DNA of 64,000 nt, from positions 1,922,001-1,986,000 of the forward strand of contig NZ_BCNV01000001.1 in the NCBI RefSeq assembly GCF_001570725.1. The letters are read 5' to 3'. The notes below the pieces were generated by a model, which ran no database searches, was not told where the DNA came from, and was given only the letters and a program-made list of their open reading frames with translations. Position numbers and translations under genes: made by a program. Numbering within the stretch: position 1 is the stretch's first letter; each line of letters begins with the position of its first letter. The DNA is from Paenibacillus amylolyticus. Its GTDB lineage: Bacteria; Bacillota; Bacilli; Paenibacillales; Paenibacillaceae. Of this stretch, positions 1 through 9,784 are shown piece after piece.

Positions 1-556
1 TTTCACAGATCGCCAGGAATTCTTCGTAGTTCGTTGGAAGAGACAACCCGAGCTCTTCAAAGATCTGTTTGTTATAAACGACCCCTTGCATCCCTGTATC
101 TTGGCTGACATGGAAACTGTAGAGGTGTCCACCAGAAGAGAGGACGTCTTTGTTCACAATTCTGCTCGCCCAAGGCTCGTTATCCAGAATCTCGAAGTTA
201 CGTTCAAGGTTCAGGTCCGTAACTGCGCTCGCCAGATTGTACTGAATAATGTCAGGCGTTTCATCTACAGCGAGTTTAGTTTGCAGTACAGTCGTCGTTT
301 GTTCCGCTGGAATCAGCTGCAAATTGACGCGAATGTTCGTTTGTTTTTCGAATGCATCGAGAATGTCTTGCTGAATGAAGGCAGAGTCCTGAGAACTTTT
401 AGAGATCGCCAGCTCCAGTGTGACTTTGCCGCCCTTACTGTCCCCGCCAGCAGCTGTACCGGAATCCGTGCCGCCTGATCCACAAGCGGTTAACGAGATG
501 GATAATAAACTGGCTAGGATAATGGAAATCGCCTTTTTTCTTTTTATTGTTTTCAA
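1..556 (-). CDS. Extracellular sugar-binding lipoprotein (ABC transporter), 5' part only
   Basis: The minus strand reads 185 open codons from a TTG start at 556-554, preceded by a strong AGAGGGGGA ribosome-binding site, and runs off the window start. The first residues are MKTIKRKKAISIILASLL, then a lipobox SLTACG with the lipid-attachment Cys near residue 25 and a Gly/Ser/Asp-rich linker. The following sequence (LELAISKSSQDSAF, DAFEKQTNIRVNLQLIP, VDETPDIIQYN) is typical of family 1 solute-binding proteins that deliver oligosaccharides to a CUT1-type ABC importer. The protein would be anchored outside the cell membrane. It lies divergent from a YesM/YesN-type two-component pair, a usual arrangement in which the sensor controls the sugar importer. 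The sugar cannot be told from this fragment. Confidence 0.88.
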   Translation of the reverse strand, partial: MKTIKRKKAISIILASLLSISLTACGSGGTDSGTAAGGDSKGGKVTLELAISKSSQDSAFIQQDILDAFEKQTNIRVNLQLIPAEQTTTVLQTKLAVDETPDIIQYNLASAVTDLNLERNFEILDNEPWASRIVNKDVLSSGGHLYSFHVSQDTGMQGVVYNKQIFEELGLSLPTNYEEFLAICE

Positions 557-582
557 TGCAAATCCCCCTCTAAAACGTTTAG

Positions 583-596
583 TGAATCCGTTTACA
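583..596. promoter_or_regulatory. cre-like catabolite-repression site
   Basis: TGAATCCGTTTACA matches 13 of 14 positions of the Bacillus cre consensus (TGWAANCGNTNWCA). It lies 27 bases upstream of the TTG start of the sugar-binding lipoprotein, where CcpA could repress it. CcpA binding is inferred from the match only. Confidence 0.45.
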
Positions 597-762
597 AGTC
601 CGATTATAGATTCTTTTCTCTCCCCGGTACATGTCTGTGCTTGAACGTTGATGTGTAAAATCCTGAACTTGAAATCGCTATCATTTCATGGAGTACCGTG
701 ATAGAGTAGACTTGAATGTAAGGGATTTCACATCATGTCGGAACAGGAGGGCATCTCTAAGA

Positions 763-2523
763 ATGGCGAAGCTCATACATAAAGCAACTCAATTCAGTTT
801 GCAGACGAAGGTGTTTTTGACGTTTCTGGCTCTACTTTTGTTCGTACTGGGCTGTTTTATCGTGTATGTAAATGTGATTGTTGTCCGCCCGCTCAAACTG
901 AAAACGGAGCAGGATACCCTCGTGACCGCTACGAAGGTAAGAGAGCAGGTTGACCTTTACGTAGAACAGCAGAACCAGATGTCGCAGCGAATATTGTCCA
1001 GCAAGGACATTTTTTCAGCCATGGACAAGAGCTCCTCAGCTCATAGTAATTATGAAAGGCTGAAGCAGATTCGGATCATCAAAGACATCATGTTTCAGGC
1101 CATCGGGCCGAGCATGAATATCATGGACATGTCCATCTATGACAAGCAAGGCGTTCTTCTGACGTCCTATCTGGGTTCGGGCAATCCACCAGCGATCTTG
1201 AACACCATGATGAAGAGTAGCCAGATCGGACGAGATTGGACGGAAAGTGGGTTTGTTCTGCTGCGCCAAGCCGATACTATCTCCTTTGTTCGCACGATTA
1301 ATGATCAGAACGGCAAGGTGTATGGATATCTAAGCATTCAGATGGAACAAGCCTATATACAGAACCTAACGGAAGGCATAACTGCAGGAGATGTTTATAT
1401 TCTGAATGAACAAGGGGAGCAGATGACAGGCTCGGAAGCGGGTGTGACATTTCCCAATTGGACGAAGCCTTCATCAGACGAGGGACTGGGTGTCGACAAA
1501 GACAACAATTATATCACGCATTCCACATCACCCAGTACAGGTTGGATCACGTATATCATAACACCCAAAAAATCCGTGCTGGGCTCGATCCATTCAGTTC
1601 AGACGATGTCCATTCTGCTGATTACGGCACTGATGCTGGTTTCATTTGTGTATATATTCCTGTCGACGCGTAACCTGCTGCTGCCTATCCGCAAGCTTCG
1701 CAGTCAGATCTGGCGTATGAACTATAGCAATATGAATCTGAAAGTGGATGAAACGCCGAAGAATAATGATCTGTTATTGCTGAATGAAGCTTTTCAGGAC
1801 CTGATGGAAAGACTACAGCAGTCCATTGACCGTGAAAAATCGGCACTTCATGAAGAAGTAAAGGCTCGTAATTCGGCGCTGCAAGCCCAGATTGCGCCTC
1901 ATTTTATTCATAACGTTCTATATCTGATCAGCATTGCTGCGCAAGAGGGGAAGACCAAAGTCGTATCGGATATGTGCAAGCATCTCTCGGACAGTCTGCG
2001 TTATATTGTCTCTTCACCATACGCACATGTGACCTTGGCTGAGGAGCTTCAACATACGAGGCATTATTTGTCCCTTGTACAACAAAAGTACGAAGAGGAT
2101 CTGGAGTGGGACATCCGTGCGGACGAGTTGGCGAACGAAATCCGGTTGCCACGGTTGGTCATTCAGCCTTTTGTGGAAAACTGCATAGAACATGCCTTTG
2201 CCAACACCGCACCGCCTTGGCGTATCCAGATTACCGTGAAGCAATATAACGGATTATGGGCATTGGAGATCAAGGATAACGGGGAAGGTTTTCAACCGGA
2301 TAAGATTCAGGAGATTTTAGCCAATATTCAGACATCGGGGACCGGATACCAGACTGCCGATCGTACTACAGCCCTTGGTAATATGGGGATTATCAACAGT
2401 GTCAATCGACTCAAACTAATGTATAACAACCGGCTCTTTATTAATATATTTAACAATCATACGGAAGAAGAACATGGAGCAACGATTCAGATCATCGGCT
2501 CATTGACGAAGGATTTTTACTAG
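763..2523 (+). CDS. Sensor histidine kinase, YesM type
   Basis: I place the start at ATG 763, about 12 bases after AGGAGG; upstream in-frame codons have no such site. The 586-residue protein has a first membrane helix (about 15-40), an extracellular Cache-like sensor region, a second helix (about 283-302), a HAMP linker and a His_kinase (PF06580) domain. The phospho-acceptor motif reads QIAPHFIHNVLYLI, where the family usually has QINPHFLYNTLNSI. An HATPase domain follows (N box FVENCIEHAF, G box IKDNGEGF). It should autophosphorylate and pass phosphate to the response regulator encoded 16 bases downstream. The neighbouring divergent sugar-binding protein suggests the signal is a carbohydrate or its loaded binding protein. 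Confidence 0.93.
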   Translation: MAKLIHKATQFSLQTKVFLTFLALLLFVLGCFIVYVNVIVVRPLKLKTEQDTLVTATKVREQVDLYVEQQNQMSQRILSSKDIFSAMDKSSSAHSNYERLKQIRIIKDIMFQAIGPSMNIMDMSIYDKQGVLLTSYLGSGNPPAILNTMMKSSQIGRDWTESGFVLLRQADTISFVRTINDQNGKVYGYLSIQMEQAYIQNLTEGITAGDVYILNEQGEQMTGSEAGVTFPNWTKPSSDEGLGVDKDNNYITHSTSPSTGWITYIITPKKSVLGSIHSVQTMSILLITALMLVSFVYIFLSTRNLLLPIRKLRSQIWRMNYSNMNLKVDETPKNNDLLLLNEAFQDLMERLQQSIDREKSALHEEVKARNSALQAQIAPHFIHNVLYLISIAAQEGKTKVVSDMCKHLSDSLRYIVSSPYAHVTLAEELQHTRHYLSLVQQKYEEDLEWDIRADELANEIRLPRLVIQPFVENCIEHAFANTAPPWRIQITVKQYNGLWALEIKDNGEGFQPDKIQEILANIQTSGTGYQTADRTTALGNMGIINSVNRLKLMYNNRLFINIFNNHTEEEHGATIQIIGSLTKDFY

Positions 2524-2539
2524 CTAGGAGGTATAGGCG

Positions 2540-4066
2540 ATGTATAACGTTATGATCGTTGAGGATAGCAAACCGATATTACGTAATATTAAAATGCTCT
2601 TGGAGACGTTGAGCTTCCCGATTCGTATAGCTGCAACGGCAACGAATGGAGAAGAAGCCTTGGCAGCGTTAAAGCAGGAACCGATTGACCTGCTGTTGAC
2701 CGATATCCGGATGCCGAAAATGGATGGCTTATCCCTGATTGAGCAAGCCAAGCTTGCCAACTCAGAGCTGAAGGTCATTCTGATTAGTGGTTATAGCGAT
2801 TTTGAATACACAAGAAAAGCACTGAACCTGAAAGTATTTGACTATTTGCTAAAACCTGTGGAGCGAGAGGCACTCGAAGAGGTCATGGGTCGGGTAATTG
2901 ACCAACTGGATCAACAGATGTCCAAGGACCTACTGGATTTACAGGAAATCATTCATCCCCAATGTGAAACTGTACTGAAACAAGGGGAGGCGTTTCCGCC
3001 TTTATTCAGCCAGATGATGATCATTATGAACAAACAGCCCTTCACCGCAGGACATGAACGATGGGTGCAGCTGGAGCTTGAGATGATAATGCAGGATTTT
3101 TTTACATCCCATGCATGTCGAGTTTACACCAGTCAAACCCCGTATCAAATGGTCGCTTTCGTCAACAAGAGTGCACTCGATTTGTACTCTTCCGTACATG
3201 AATGTCTTGAATCGTTGCGTCGGCATCTGCTTTCACATGATTATGATGCCATAATCGGAGGACAACTGCTGTTCGCTGAATCTGGTAATCTGCCAGAACT
3301 CTATCACCGCATGTCGTCCATAGTGTCTGAGCAGCAAAGGTTGAAACAAGGATTAGCGCTGGATACCGGGAATCCGGTGTCGATGGCCAGATCCGAGACG
3401 GGCTGTCTGGATTCGGTGTTGGAAGCTGCTTTTGTACAGATGATACAGGCTCGTCAGAAAGAGCGGTTTGCTCTTAAGTTATCCGAATTGCTGAATCGAT
3501 GGGCGGAGGAAAATGTACATATCACCGAGGTGGAGCGGTTTATCGGGTTAATTGTAGACACGTTCGCTCATCTGTACGAGGAACAGGGGTCGGGGATTCG
3601 ATTAGGTCTGGAGCTGCGGGCAAGACAATTCGCTCAGGCACATTCCTACGATGACTTTTGCCGGGAACTGACGGAATGGACGGGACAGTGCTTCGATATG
3701 CTGCAATCCCACGTTCGAAAAAGCAAGGCGATCTTGTTCGAGCAGATTGACGATCACGTAAAACTGAATAAATACTCTCCATTGTCGATCAACGACATTG
3801 CCATGAAATTTCACGTCAGCCCGTCGTATGTCAGCAGAGTGATCAAAAATGCAACGCAAATTACGTTTGTTCAGTATTACACCCAGCTTCGCATTCAGGA
3901 AGCTTGCAGACTGATGCAATGCCAACCGGACATGAAGTTCAAGGAAGTATCCGATCTGCTGTCGTTTAGTGATCAGCACTATTTCTCGAAGGTATTCAAG
4001 GAATATACGGGGCAAAGTCCTACGGAATATAAACAACAGCTGTCTGGCAGTAAGACCCAATCATAG
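2540..4066 (+). CDS. Response regulator with AraC-type DNA-binding domain, YesN type
   Basis: The ATG at 2540 follows AGGAGGT with good spacing. The 508-residue protein begins with a receiver domain (phospho-acceptor Asp in LLTDIRMPKMDG near residue 54; conserved Lys in YLLKPV near 104). A long poorly conserved middle region follows, then a C-terminal AraC domain (about 400-502) with two helix-turn-helix units, INDIAMKFHVSPSYVSRVI and FSDQHYFSKVFKEYTGQSP. It is the partner of the kinase just upstream and in the same operon. Its likely target is the sugar importer whose binding protein starts at 556 on the other strand. Confidence 0.93.
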   Translation: MYNVMIVEDSKPILRNIKMLLETLSFPIRIAATATNGEEALAALKQEPIDLLLTDIRMPKMDGLSLIEQAKLANSELKVILISGYSDFEYTRKALNLKVFDYLLKPVEREALEEVMGRVIDQLDQQMSKDLLDLQEIIHPQCETVLKQGEAFPPLFSQMMIIMNKQPFTAGHERWVQLELEMIMQDFFTSHACRVYTSQTPYQMVAFVNKSALDLYSSVHECLESLRRHLLSHDYDAIIGGQLLFAESGNLPELYHRMSSIVSEQQRLKQGLALDTGNPVSMARSETGCLDSVLEAAFVQMIQARQKERFALKLSELLNRWAEENVHITEVERFIGLIVDTFAHLYEEQGSGIRLGLELRARQFAQAHSYDDFCRELTEWTGQCFDMLQSHVRKSKAILFEQIDDHVKLNKYSPLSINDIAMKFHVSPSYVSRVIKNATQITFVQYYTQLRIQEACRLMQCQPDMKFKEVSDLLSFSDQHYFSKVFKEYTGQSPTEYKQQLSGSKTQS

Positions 4067-4087
4067 CTAACAAACCCTTTTTATCTA

Positions 4088-4096
4088 TGGTATAAT
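4088..4096 (+). promoter_or_regulatory. Extended -10 promoter for the chemotaxis receptor
   Basis: TGGTATAAT is a perfect extended -10 element with a TG one base before TATAAT. It lies 22 bases after the response regulator stop and gives a leader of about 145 bases before the receptor gene. No good -35 is seen, which is common for extended -10 promoters. Confidence 0.5.
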
Positions 4097-4144
4097 ACAA
4101 AACAAATACGGCTTGTTACTGAATTCATTCAGGCAATACCTATG

Positions 4145-4194
4145 TATATACGTGCTCAACGCTTCTTTGAGTGTGTGTATATATGGGTTTTTTT
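4145..4194 (+). promoter_or_regulatory. Hairpin plus T-tract in the receptor leader (possible attenuator)
   Basis: TATATAC GTG CTCAA can pair with TTGAG TGTG GTATATA across the segment, with small bulges, and the stem is followed by GGGTTTTTTT. It sits between the extended -10 promoter at 4091 and the gene start at 4248. It could be a late terminator of the upstream operon or an attenuator of the receptor gene. I do not recognise a c-di-GMP riboswitch core. Confidence 0.35.
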
Positions 4195-4247
4195 GCGTTT
4201 ACTTGCTGATTGATTCTACCAAAATCAATAAAGAGAGGGCGATTTAT

Positions 4248-6293
4248 TTGAAAAAGGCAAAGAAACAAAGTTCATTTTTGAAGAAAGGAGGAACCGTTTT
4301 ACGTTTGATGAGCACCAGACTCATTGCAGCTTTCCTTGCGGTACTTATTATCCCGACTGCACTTATCGGATACTTTTCGTATAATAGTGCCAAAGATCAG
4401 GTACAACAAAAAATGACAGATCCCATTTATACCATTTTAACCATGACAGGGCAGCACATTAACAATCTGGTGGGGGAAAAAGCAGCATTATTGAATTATA
4501 TCGATAGCATGTATGGCTCCACCCCCAGTCAGGCGAACAACGAAGCGGTACAAGTAGGAATCGACCAATTATCTGATACATATCCTGATATTCTGGCCAT
4601 AACTGTGGGCAACGACCAAGGTGATGTTATATCATCTCCAACAATAGAAGATGCAACATATGATCCACGCAGCACAGAATGGTATGCCAATGGGGAAAGT
4701 AACAATGGATCACTCTATTTTTCAAGTATTATGAAGGATTCCGGATCCGGGAAGATTTATGTAGAGATCTCAAAAGCTCTGTCAGATGATCGAGGTGTGG
4801 CAAGTATTAAACTTGATCTGGAGCGCTTAGCAAATGAAATATCGAATGTGGATGTAGGAGGCAATGGGAGTCTGATTGTGGTGGACTCCAATCGGACGAT
4901 TGCGGCTTGGTCCGGTGCCATTGTAAAAGGTGGGGGAGGAGAGCTCGGCGGAGCACTCATTGAGGGAATTCCAGTTCATCCGAATACGGCTTCCAGTTCC
5001 GAAGAACCGATGGCGTTTTCCCAATTTGTCAGAACGGATCTGGCGTATGATCTTGAAGTGTATAACGGTGTTAATGCCTTGACAGGTTGGAATGTCATTG
5101 CTCTGATGGGCCATGAAGACTTTATTGCTGCTGCGAAGCCTATTATGGTATCGAGTCTAACCGTCATTGCTATCTCTGTATTGATTGCCGTTGTAATTAT
5201 TTTCTTCATTTTGCGATCTTTTATCGTACCTATGCAAAAACTGCGAAAGGCAACTCGCAGTGTAAGCGAAGGGAATCTGTCTGAACGAGTGAATCTTAAA
5301 ACTGAAAACGAATTTGGTATATTGGCAAATGATTTTGACCGAATGACCAGTTCTCTTCAATCGGTAGTTGCTGAACTTCATCAGACATCATCGTTGTTAA
5401 GCCACTCTTCCCAAATGATTCAGGAGAGTACTGAACAAACGACCCAATCGGTTCAACATGTAGCTGAAACCATGCAACAGACTGCCGAATCAGCTATTGT
5501 TGGGGCGGAAAATTCGGAACAGACAGCGAATGCAGTCGAAGAGATGGCGAGAGGTATCAGTACAATCGCAGAATCCGCGAGTGCGATTGTGGATTCGGCT
5601 GAAGAGACAGAGCGCGCTGTCGCTAATGGTGGAAAAACGATAAACCAGGTCGGAACACAAATGGAACATATTCTCGTAGCTGTTGAAGAAACTTCGGCAT
5701 TGATTAACGAGCTGTCCAGTCTATCGGCCGAAGCCAATCGAATGAATGAAGCAATTGCGGATATCTCTCGGCAAACCAATCTTCTGTCACTGAATGCTTC
5801 TATTGAAGCATCAAGAGCAGGAGAACACGGAAAAGGTTTTGCTGTCGTTGCAGGTGAGGTACGTACGTTATCCATGCAATCCAAACAAAGTGCGGATGAG
5901 ATTGGCGCTACGATTGGAAAAATGCTCGATCTGATTGCGAAATCCACATCCCTCATGAATGATAAAGTCCGCAATCAAGTTGGTGAGGGAATGCGGATCA
6001 GCCAAGAAGCTTCTGCAACCATATCCAACATTGAACAATATACAACGCATATCGTGGATCAAATTCAGGATATTTCCGCTGTCTCAGAACAGTTGTCAGC
6101 CAGTACGGAAGAAGTCTCGGCTACCGTTGCCGCGATGAGTCATATCTCTAAAGTGTCGGCTGACAGTGCTCAGACGACTTCAGCAGCAGCCCAAGAGCAA
6201 ATGGCGGCGATGGAGGAGATATCGGCATCATCTGCACAGTTATCCAAAACAGCTGAGAACATGCAAGAATTGGTTCGCCGGTTTAAGCTTTAG
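4248..6293 (+). CDS. Methyl-accepting chemotaxis protein
   Basis: The start is taken as TTG 4248, 8 bases after AGAGAGGG; a longer reading frame upstream lacks a ribosome-binding site and would run through the leader hairpin. The 681-residue protein has a first membrane helix (about 20-45), an extracellular Cache-type sensor (about 50-300), a second helix (about 305-330), a HAMP domain (about 330-385) and a long cytoplasmic signalling coiled coil. The hairpin tip contains the hallmark [20 protein letters not shown] and [14 protein letters not shown]. It should control CheA and flagellar rotation in response to an unknown ligand. A strong terminator follows at 6338. Confidence 0.95.
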   Translation: MKKAKKQSSFLKKGGTVLRLMSTRLIAAFLAVLIIPTALIGYFSYNSAKDQVQQKMTDPIYTILTMTGQHINNLVGEKAALLNYIDSMYGSTPSQANNEAVQVGIDQLSDTYPDILAITVGNDQGDVISSPTIEDATYDPRSTEWYANGESNNGSLYFSSIMKDSGSGKIYVEISKALSDDRGVASIKLDLERLANEISNVDVGGNGSLIVVDSNRTIAAWSGAIVKGGGGELGGALIEGIPVHPNTASSSEEPMAFSQFVRTDLAYDLEVYNGVNALTGWNVIALMGHEDFIAAAKPIMVSSLTVIAISVLIAVVIIFFILRSFIVPMQKLRKATRSVSEGNLSERVNLKTENEFGILANDFDRMTSSLQSVVAELHQTSSLLSHSSQMIQESTEQTTQSVQHVAETMQQTAESAIVGAENSEQTANAVEEMARGISTIAESASAIVDSAEETERAVANGGKTINQVGTQMEHILVAVEETSALINELSSLSAEANRMNEAIADISRQTNLLSLNASIEASRAGEHGKGFAVVAGEVRTLSMQSKQSADEIGATIGKMLDLIAKSTSLMNDKVRNQVGEGMRISQEASATISNIEQYTTHIVDQIQDISAVSEQLSASTEEVSATVAAMSHISKVSADSAQTTSAAAQEQMAAMEEISASSAQLSKTAENMQELVRRFKL

Positions 6294-6337
6294 AGAGTAA
6301 AATGTATGTATGTGTGTGTAAGGAAAAGTGAATAGCC

Positions 6338-6367
6338 AAGGCGCTCCCCAAATTGGAGCGCCTTTTT
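6338..6367 (+). terminator. Intrinsic terminator after the chemotaxis receptor
   Basis: AAGGCGCTCC (6338-6347) pairs perfectly with GGAGCGCCTT (6355-6364), with a 7-base loop followed by a T tract. Confidence 0.9.
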
Positions 6368-6389
6368 GCGCTTAGAGAGATTAGTAAGA

Positions 6390-7256
6390 TTAGTATGAAT
6401 GTGATGCCTCATCCCCGAACATATCCTTTTGATTCTTTTTTCGAAAACTTCGCGGGGATTCACCAACTGTTTTGGTAAATAGAATCGTAAAGTAATTCGG
6501 GTTATCGTAACCAACCAGTTTGGCAATTTCCCATACTTTTTTGTTGGTTGAGACTAATAATCGGGTGGCTTCACCCATTCTTCGTTGAATCAGGTAGTGA
6601 TAAGGCGAGGTGCCATAGTGATTTTTATACATATGAATTAAGTAATAAAAATCGATGTGAAACTGATCTGCCAATTCCTTCAGTTTAATGCTTTGCCGAT
6701 AGTTGGTATCCAAATAGTCCTTAATGCTCTCAACAAGGGTGTTGCTCCGAACACTCTCTCCATCAGGAAGCTGCTGACGGGACAGCCGATCGATGATCAT
6801 AAGGATAGCTTTCAACACATGCCCAGAAATAGACTCGTATCCGTGTTCCCGGATTGAAAATTCATTGAAGAGAGTCTGCATTAACGAATGAAGCTCATCG
6901 GAATATCGGTTGGCTCGAATGATCGGCTCGTTAGAGGGAGGGATGACCCAATCCTCGTGCGTACCTTCTGTAAAACGAAACCCACAATAAAAGGTGGATA
7001 ACGGGAATTCAGGATTGGACTTCTCCTCGTGAAGAGTACCCTTGTTATAAATGAGCATGTCGCCTTTTTGAGCCCAGTGCTTGGTACCGTCGATGGTGAA
7101 CAATCCATTGCCTTCAGTTACGTAGATAATCTCGTGCAGGTCGTCATGCTTATGCGTCGGAAAGCTCCAATGCGGATTGTCGGCCAGCTTTCCTACATAA
7201 ATAATGGTGCAATCTCGATTTGCATGCAGTTGGCCGGATTCGTAGTGTGTATTCAT
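6390..7256 (-). CDS. AraC family transcriptional regulator with cupin sensor
   Basis: This 288-residue protein has an N-terminal AraC_binding cupin barrel (about 10-150; HKHDDLHEIIYVTEGNG and KGDMLIYNKGTLHEE) and a C-terminal AraC domain (about 180-280; IKLKELADQFHIDFYYLIHM, then VGYDNPNYFTILFTKTVGESP). The ATG at 7256 follows GAAGGGAAG. It is divergent from the MFS exporter gene at 7502 across 245 bases, so it probably controls that transporter. The inducer is not evident. Confidence 0.9.
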   Translation of the reverse strand: MNTHYESGQLHANRDCTIIYVGKLADNPHWSFPTHKHDDLHEIIYVTEGNGLFTIDGTKHWAQKGDMLIYNKGTLHEEKSNPEFPLSTFYCGFRFTEGTHEDWVIPPSNEPIIRANRYSDELHSLMQTLFNEFSIREHGYESISGHVLKAILMIIDRLSRQQLPDGESVRSNTLVESIKDYLDTNYRQSIKLKELADQFHIDFYYLIHMYKNHYGTSPYHYLIQRRMGEATRLLVSTNKKVWEIAKLVGYDNPNYFTILFTKTVGESPRSFRKKNQKDMFGDEASHSY

Positions 7257-7501
7257 CTATATCTTCCCTTCAGAATCTATAATGATAATCTGTGCTGAAA
7301 TGACAACATACATAATGTTTTGCAACAAAACCACAACAACCTTGATTGTCGTCATGGCATATCTGACAGTACAATTTCACTATCCAAAATGTACTATATA
7401 TCGAAAGTGGAGGGATGGGAAAGCAGAAAATACATGAATTAATGATGGTAGACAGAATTGAAGCGCTTGCAACAATAGAAAGGATTAGTGAGTATTGATT
7501 T

Positions 7502-8701
7502 ATGACTAGAAATAGAGAGAACCTACTTATTTTAACGCTTACGCTTGTCAGCTTTGTATTGGGAACAACCGAGTATGTCATCGTGGGTGTGTTGAAGGAA
7601 ATTGAAAGTTACATGAAAGTATCACTTGCTGCCGCGGGAATGCTTGTCTCCGGTTTTGCGATTGCATACGCAGTGGGTACACCATTTGCAGTGGCCTTCT
7701 TGGCTAAAATATCTAGACGAAGTTCCATATTGATTGGATTCGGGATCGTATTAGCATTAAATCTGTTGACCGTGTTCTCAACAACGTTCTATTCTCTAAT
7801 GGCCATTCGCATCGTTTCGGCCGTTGCTTGTGGACTTACGATATCGCTTTCGATCTCGATCGTAAGCGACGCAGTGAACCGGGAGCGAAGAGGGGAAGCC
7901 ATCGCCTGGATTTTGGGCGGATTTTCTATTGCGAATGTGCTAGGTGTTCCGCTCGGTACATTTATCGGACAACATCTGAGCTGGTCCATGACATTCGTCG
8001 TTACGGCATGCATAGGTGTTGTGCCGCTGGTGTTCATGTTCCGTATTCTGCCACGCCGAACGCCAACGATTGCCGGTTCGTTCAGTGATCAGATGTCTCT
8101 CTTTTTAAAACCACGGATATTGCTGGCCTGTCTGATCCCGGTACTGGGAAACAGCTGTATTTTCGTCGTTTTTACGTACATTACGCCACTCCTTAGTGAG
8201 ACAATGGGTGTCCCTGTACAATGGATTAGTGCCATACTCCTGATCTATGGCGCCTGTAGCATCCTGAGTAACTGGATTGGTGCCAAAATAGCCAAGGGTG
8301 ACTTCCTACCCAAGCTCAAGCGACTTTTCGTCATCCAAGCCATCCTGTTCCTGGGCATGAGTTTTACCGTTTCTAATGTATGGATGGGCTTGGCATTCCT
8401 GTTCCTGATTGGATGTGTGTCATCCTCGATGAGCGCGGCATCCCAGTTATATTTGTTTGATGTGTCTGGAACGATCGCACCGGGGTCCAAAGCATTCGCA
8501 TCTACACTCCTGCCTGTAGCAGCCAACGTGGGTATAGCGCTTGGCTCTGGTGTCGGCGGGATTGCCGTCAACATGGGTGGTGTGCAGTGGGTGCCTCCAG
8601 TGGCTGTGATGCTTGCGTTGCTTGCTTTTGTCATTACACAAATATGCCAGCGTTCCATCCAATTGAATTCAGATGAAGAAACCATTGTAAAAGCAGCTTA
8701 G
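7502..8701 (+). CDS. MFS transporter, DHA1 drug or arabinose efflux type
   Basis: The 399-residue protein is almost entirely hydrophobic, with about 12 predicted membrane helices. The opening region LVSFVLGTTEYVIVGVLKEI resembles the AraJ/YdhP branch of drug:H+ antiporters, where the TEYVIVG motif is characteristic. The loop after helix 2 reads AKISRRSSILIG, in place of the usual MFS motif A. It should export a small molecule, perhaps a sugar derivative or drug, using the proton gradient. It is divergent from an AraC regulator and followed by a terminator, so it appears to be a single-gene unit. Confidence 0.9.
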   Translation: MTRNRENLLILTLTLVSFVLGTTEYVIVGVLKEIESYMKVSLAAAGMLVSGFAIAYAVGTPFAVAFLAKISRRSSILIGFGIVLALNLLTVFSTTFYSLMAIRIVSAVACGLTISLSISIVSDAVNRERRGEAIAWILGGFSIANVLGVPLGTFIGQHLSWSMTFVVTACIGVVPLVFMFRILPRRTPTIAGSFSDQMSLFLKPRILLACLIPVLGNSCIFVVFTYITPLLSETMGVPVQWISAILLIYGACSILSNWIGAKIAKGDFLPKLKRLFVIQAILFLGMSFTVSNVWMGLAFLFLIGCVSSSMSAASQLYLFDVSGTIAPGSKAFASTLLPVAANVGIALGSGVGGIAVNMGGVQWVPPVAVMLALLAFVITQICQRSIQLNSDEETIVKAA

Positions 8702-8757
8702 ATGAGATGATTTTTAGACTAATGGGATGAATGTATATATGTGAGATTTGAACGACA

Positions 8758-8799
8758 AACAAAGTCGCTGTTCTAGCGGCTTTGTTTGTTTTTATTTTT
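8758..8799 (+). terminator. Intrinsic terminator after the MFS gene
   Basis: A 12-bp stem (8758-8769 with 8775-8786, including one G-T wobble) has a 5-base loop and is followed by T-rich sequence. Its core AGTCGCT/AGCGGCT recurs at other terminators in the window. Confidence 0.9.
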
Positions 8800-8915
8800 C
8801 CAGCACTCCGGATGAAACGGATTCGTAGATTATAAAGGTAGGAAAATGCAATAATTCAGTGAATTTGTATATGAAGAGATCTGATAAAATGAATGAAAAG
8901 ATAGGAGGGGAACCC

Positions 8916-9671
8916 ATGAAAAAGCCGATGATCGGTGTTCTGCCTTTGTACGATACAGACAAAAAAAGTTACTGGATGCTTCCGAACTATATGAACGCCA
9001 TTGAGGAAGCTGGTGGGATTCCAATTATGCTGCCTTTGACAACGGATATCGAGATCATAGCAACTCTGGCTGATGAGTTCGATGGGTTCCTGTTCACGGG
9101 GGGACATGATCTCAATCCTGAGCTATATCATGAGTATGCAGAGATTGCCTGTGGGGAGTTGTGTATTGAACGCGATATTATGGAGTCGAACCTGTTACAA
9201 AAAGTGATTGAGCTTGATAAGCCTGCCTTTGGCATCTGCCGTGGACTGCAGCTATTTAACGTTATATTGGGTGGAACGTTGTATCAAGACATTCCAACCA
9301 GCCTTCAACTTCATGTGAACAAGATCGTTACTCACAAGCAAAGTCCGCCTTACTGGAATCTTGTACATGATGTACATATAGAGCAAAATAATTTGCTTCA
9401 TGATATCTTGCAAACCGATACGATACAAGTGAACAGCTATCACCATCAGGGAATCAAGAAGTTATCGGATAAATTAACTGCCGTGGCAGTCGCTGAAGAT
9501 GGACTCGTTGAGTCGGTAGTCATGGCAGGCCGCTCGTTTGTTTTGGCCGTGCAGTGGCATCCAGAGTATAGCTACAAAGTAGATGACTATAGTCAGAAGT
9601 TATTTGCGGCATTTGTTAATGCTGCTAAATCCCCACGCTATAATATCCTTATTGAAGACATAACCGCATAA
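8916..9671 (+). CDS. Gamma-glutamyl-gamma-aminobutyrate hydrolase family protein (peptidase C26)
   Basis: The start is ATG 8916, just after AGGAGGGGAACCC; the longer frame upstream lacks a comparable site. The 251-residue protein is a class I glutamine-amidotransferase-like hydrolase. The nucleophile elbow is FGICRGLQ (Cys near residue 109) and the catalytic His/Glu lie in QWHPEYS near 210. The motif FTGGHDLNPELY is typical of PuuD-like enzymes, which cleave gamma-glutamyl amides such as gamma-glutamyl-GABA in polyamine breakdown. No other putrescine-catabolic gene is adjacent, so the substrate is uncertain. It is a monocistronic unit closed by a strong terminator. Confidence 0.88.
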   Translation: MKKPMIGVLPLYDTDKKSYWMLPNYMNAIEEAGGIPIMLPLTTDIEIIATLADEFDGFLFTGGHDLNPELYHEYAEIACGELCIERDIMESNLLQKVIELDKPAFGICRGLQLFNVILGGTLYQDIPTSLQLHVNKIVTHKQSPPYWNLVHDVHIEQNNLLHDILQTDTIQVNSYHHQGIKKLSDKLTAVAVAEDGLVESVVMAGRSFVLAVQWHPEYSYKVDDYSQKLFAAFVNAAKSPRYNILIEDITA

Positions 9672-9687
9672 AAAAGATTAGGAACAG

Positions 9688-9733
9688 AAAAAAAGACCTC
9701 CTGTTTATAAAAAACAGAGGAGGTCTTTTTAAT
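9688..9733 (+). terminator. Intrinsic terminator after the C26 peptidase gene
   Basis: AAAAGACCTCCTGTTT pairs with AAACA GA GGAGGTCTTTT, with a two-base bulge, followed by T5. The A-run on the 5' side means it may also act for transcription from the minus strand. Confidence 0.88.
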
Positions 9734-9784
9734 AGTGAGAGTAGACGTGATTGTAGTCGCGATATCACCATTGTATAGGCAGTA

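Noticed and set aside
86..644. Two plus-strand open frames at the window start
   Set aside because: They are antisense shadows of the minus-strand sugar-binding lipoprotein, which has a start codon, ribosome-binding site, lipobox and family sequence.
4113..4247. 45-residue N-terminal extension of the chemotaxis receptor
   Set aside because: It reads through the leader hairpin, lacks a ribosome-binding site, and a well-placed AGAGAGGG precedes the TTG at 4248.
4100..4247. c-di-GMP (GEMM) riboswitch before the chemotaxis receptor
   Set aside because: The context is suggestive, but the leader lacks the conserved GEMM core sequences.
5453..5974. 173-residue minus-strand frame inside the chemotaxis receptor gene
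   Set aside because: It mirrors the low-complexity codons of the signalling coiled coil and has no start context or family resemblance.
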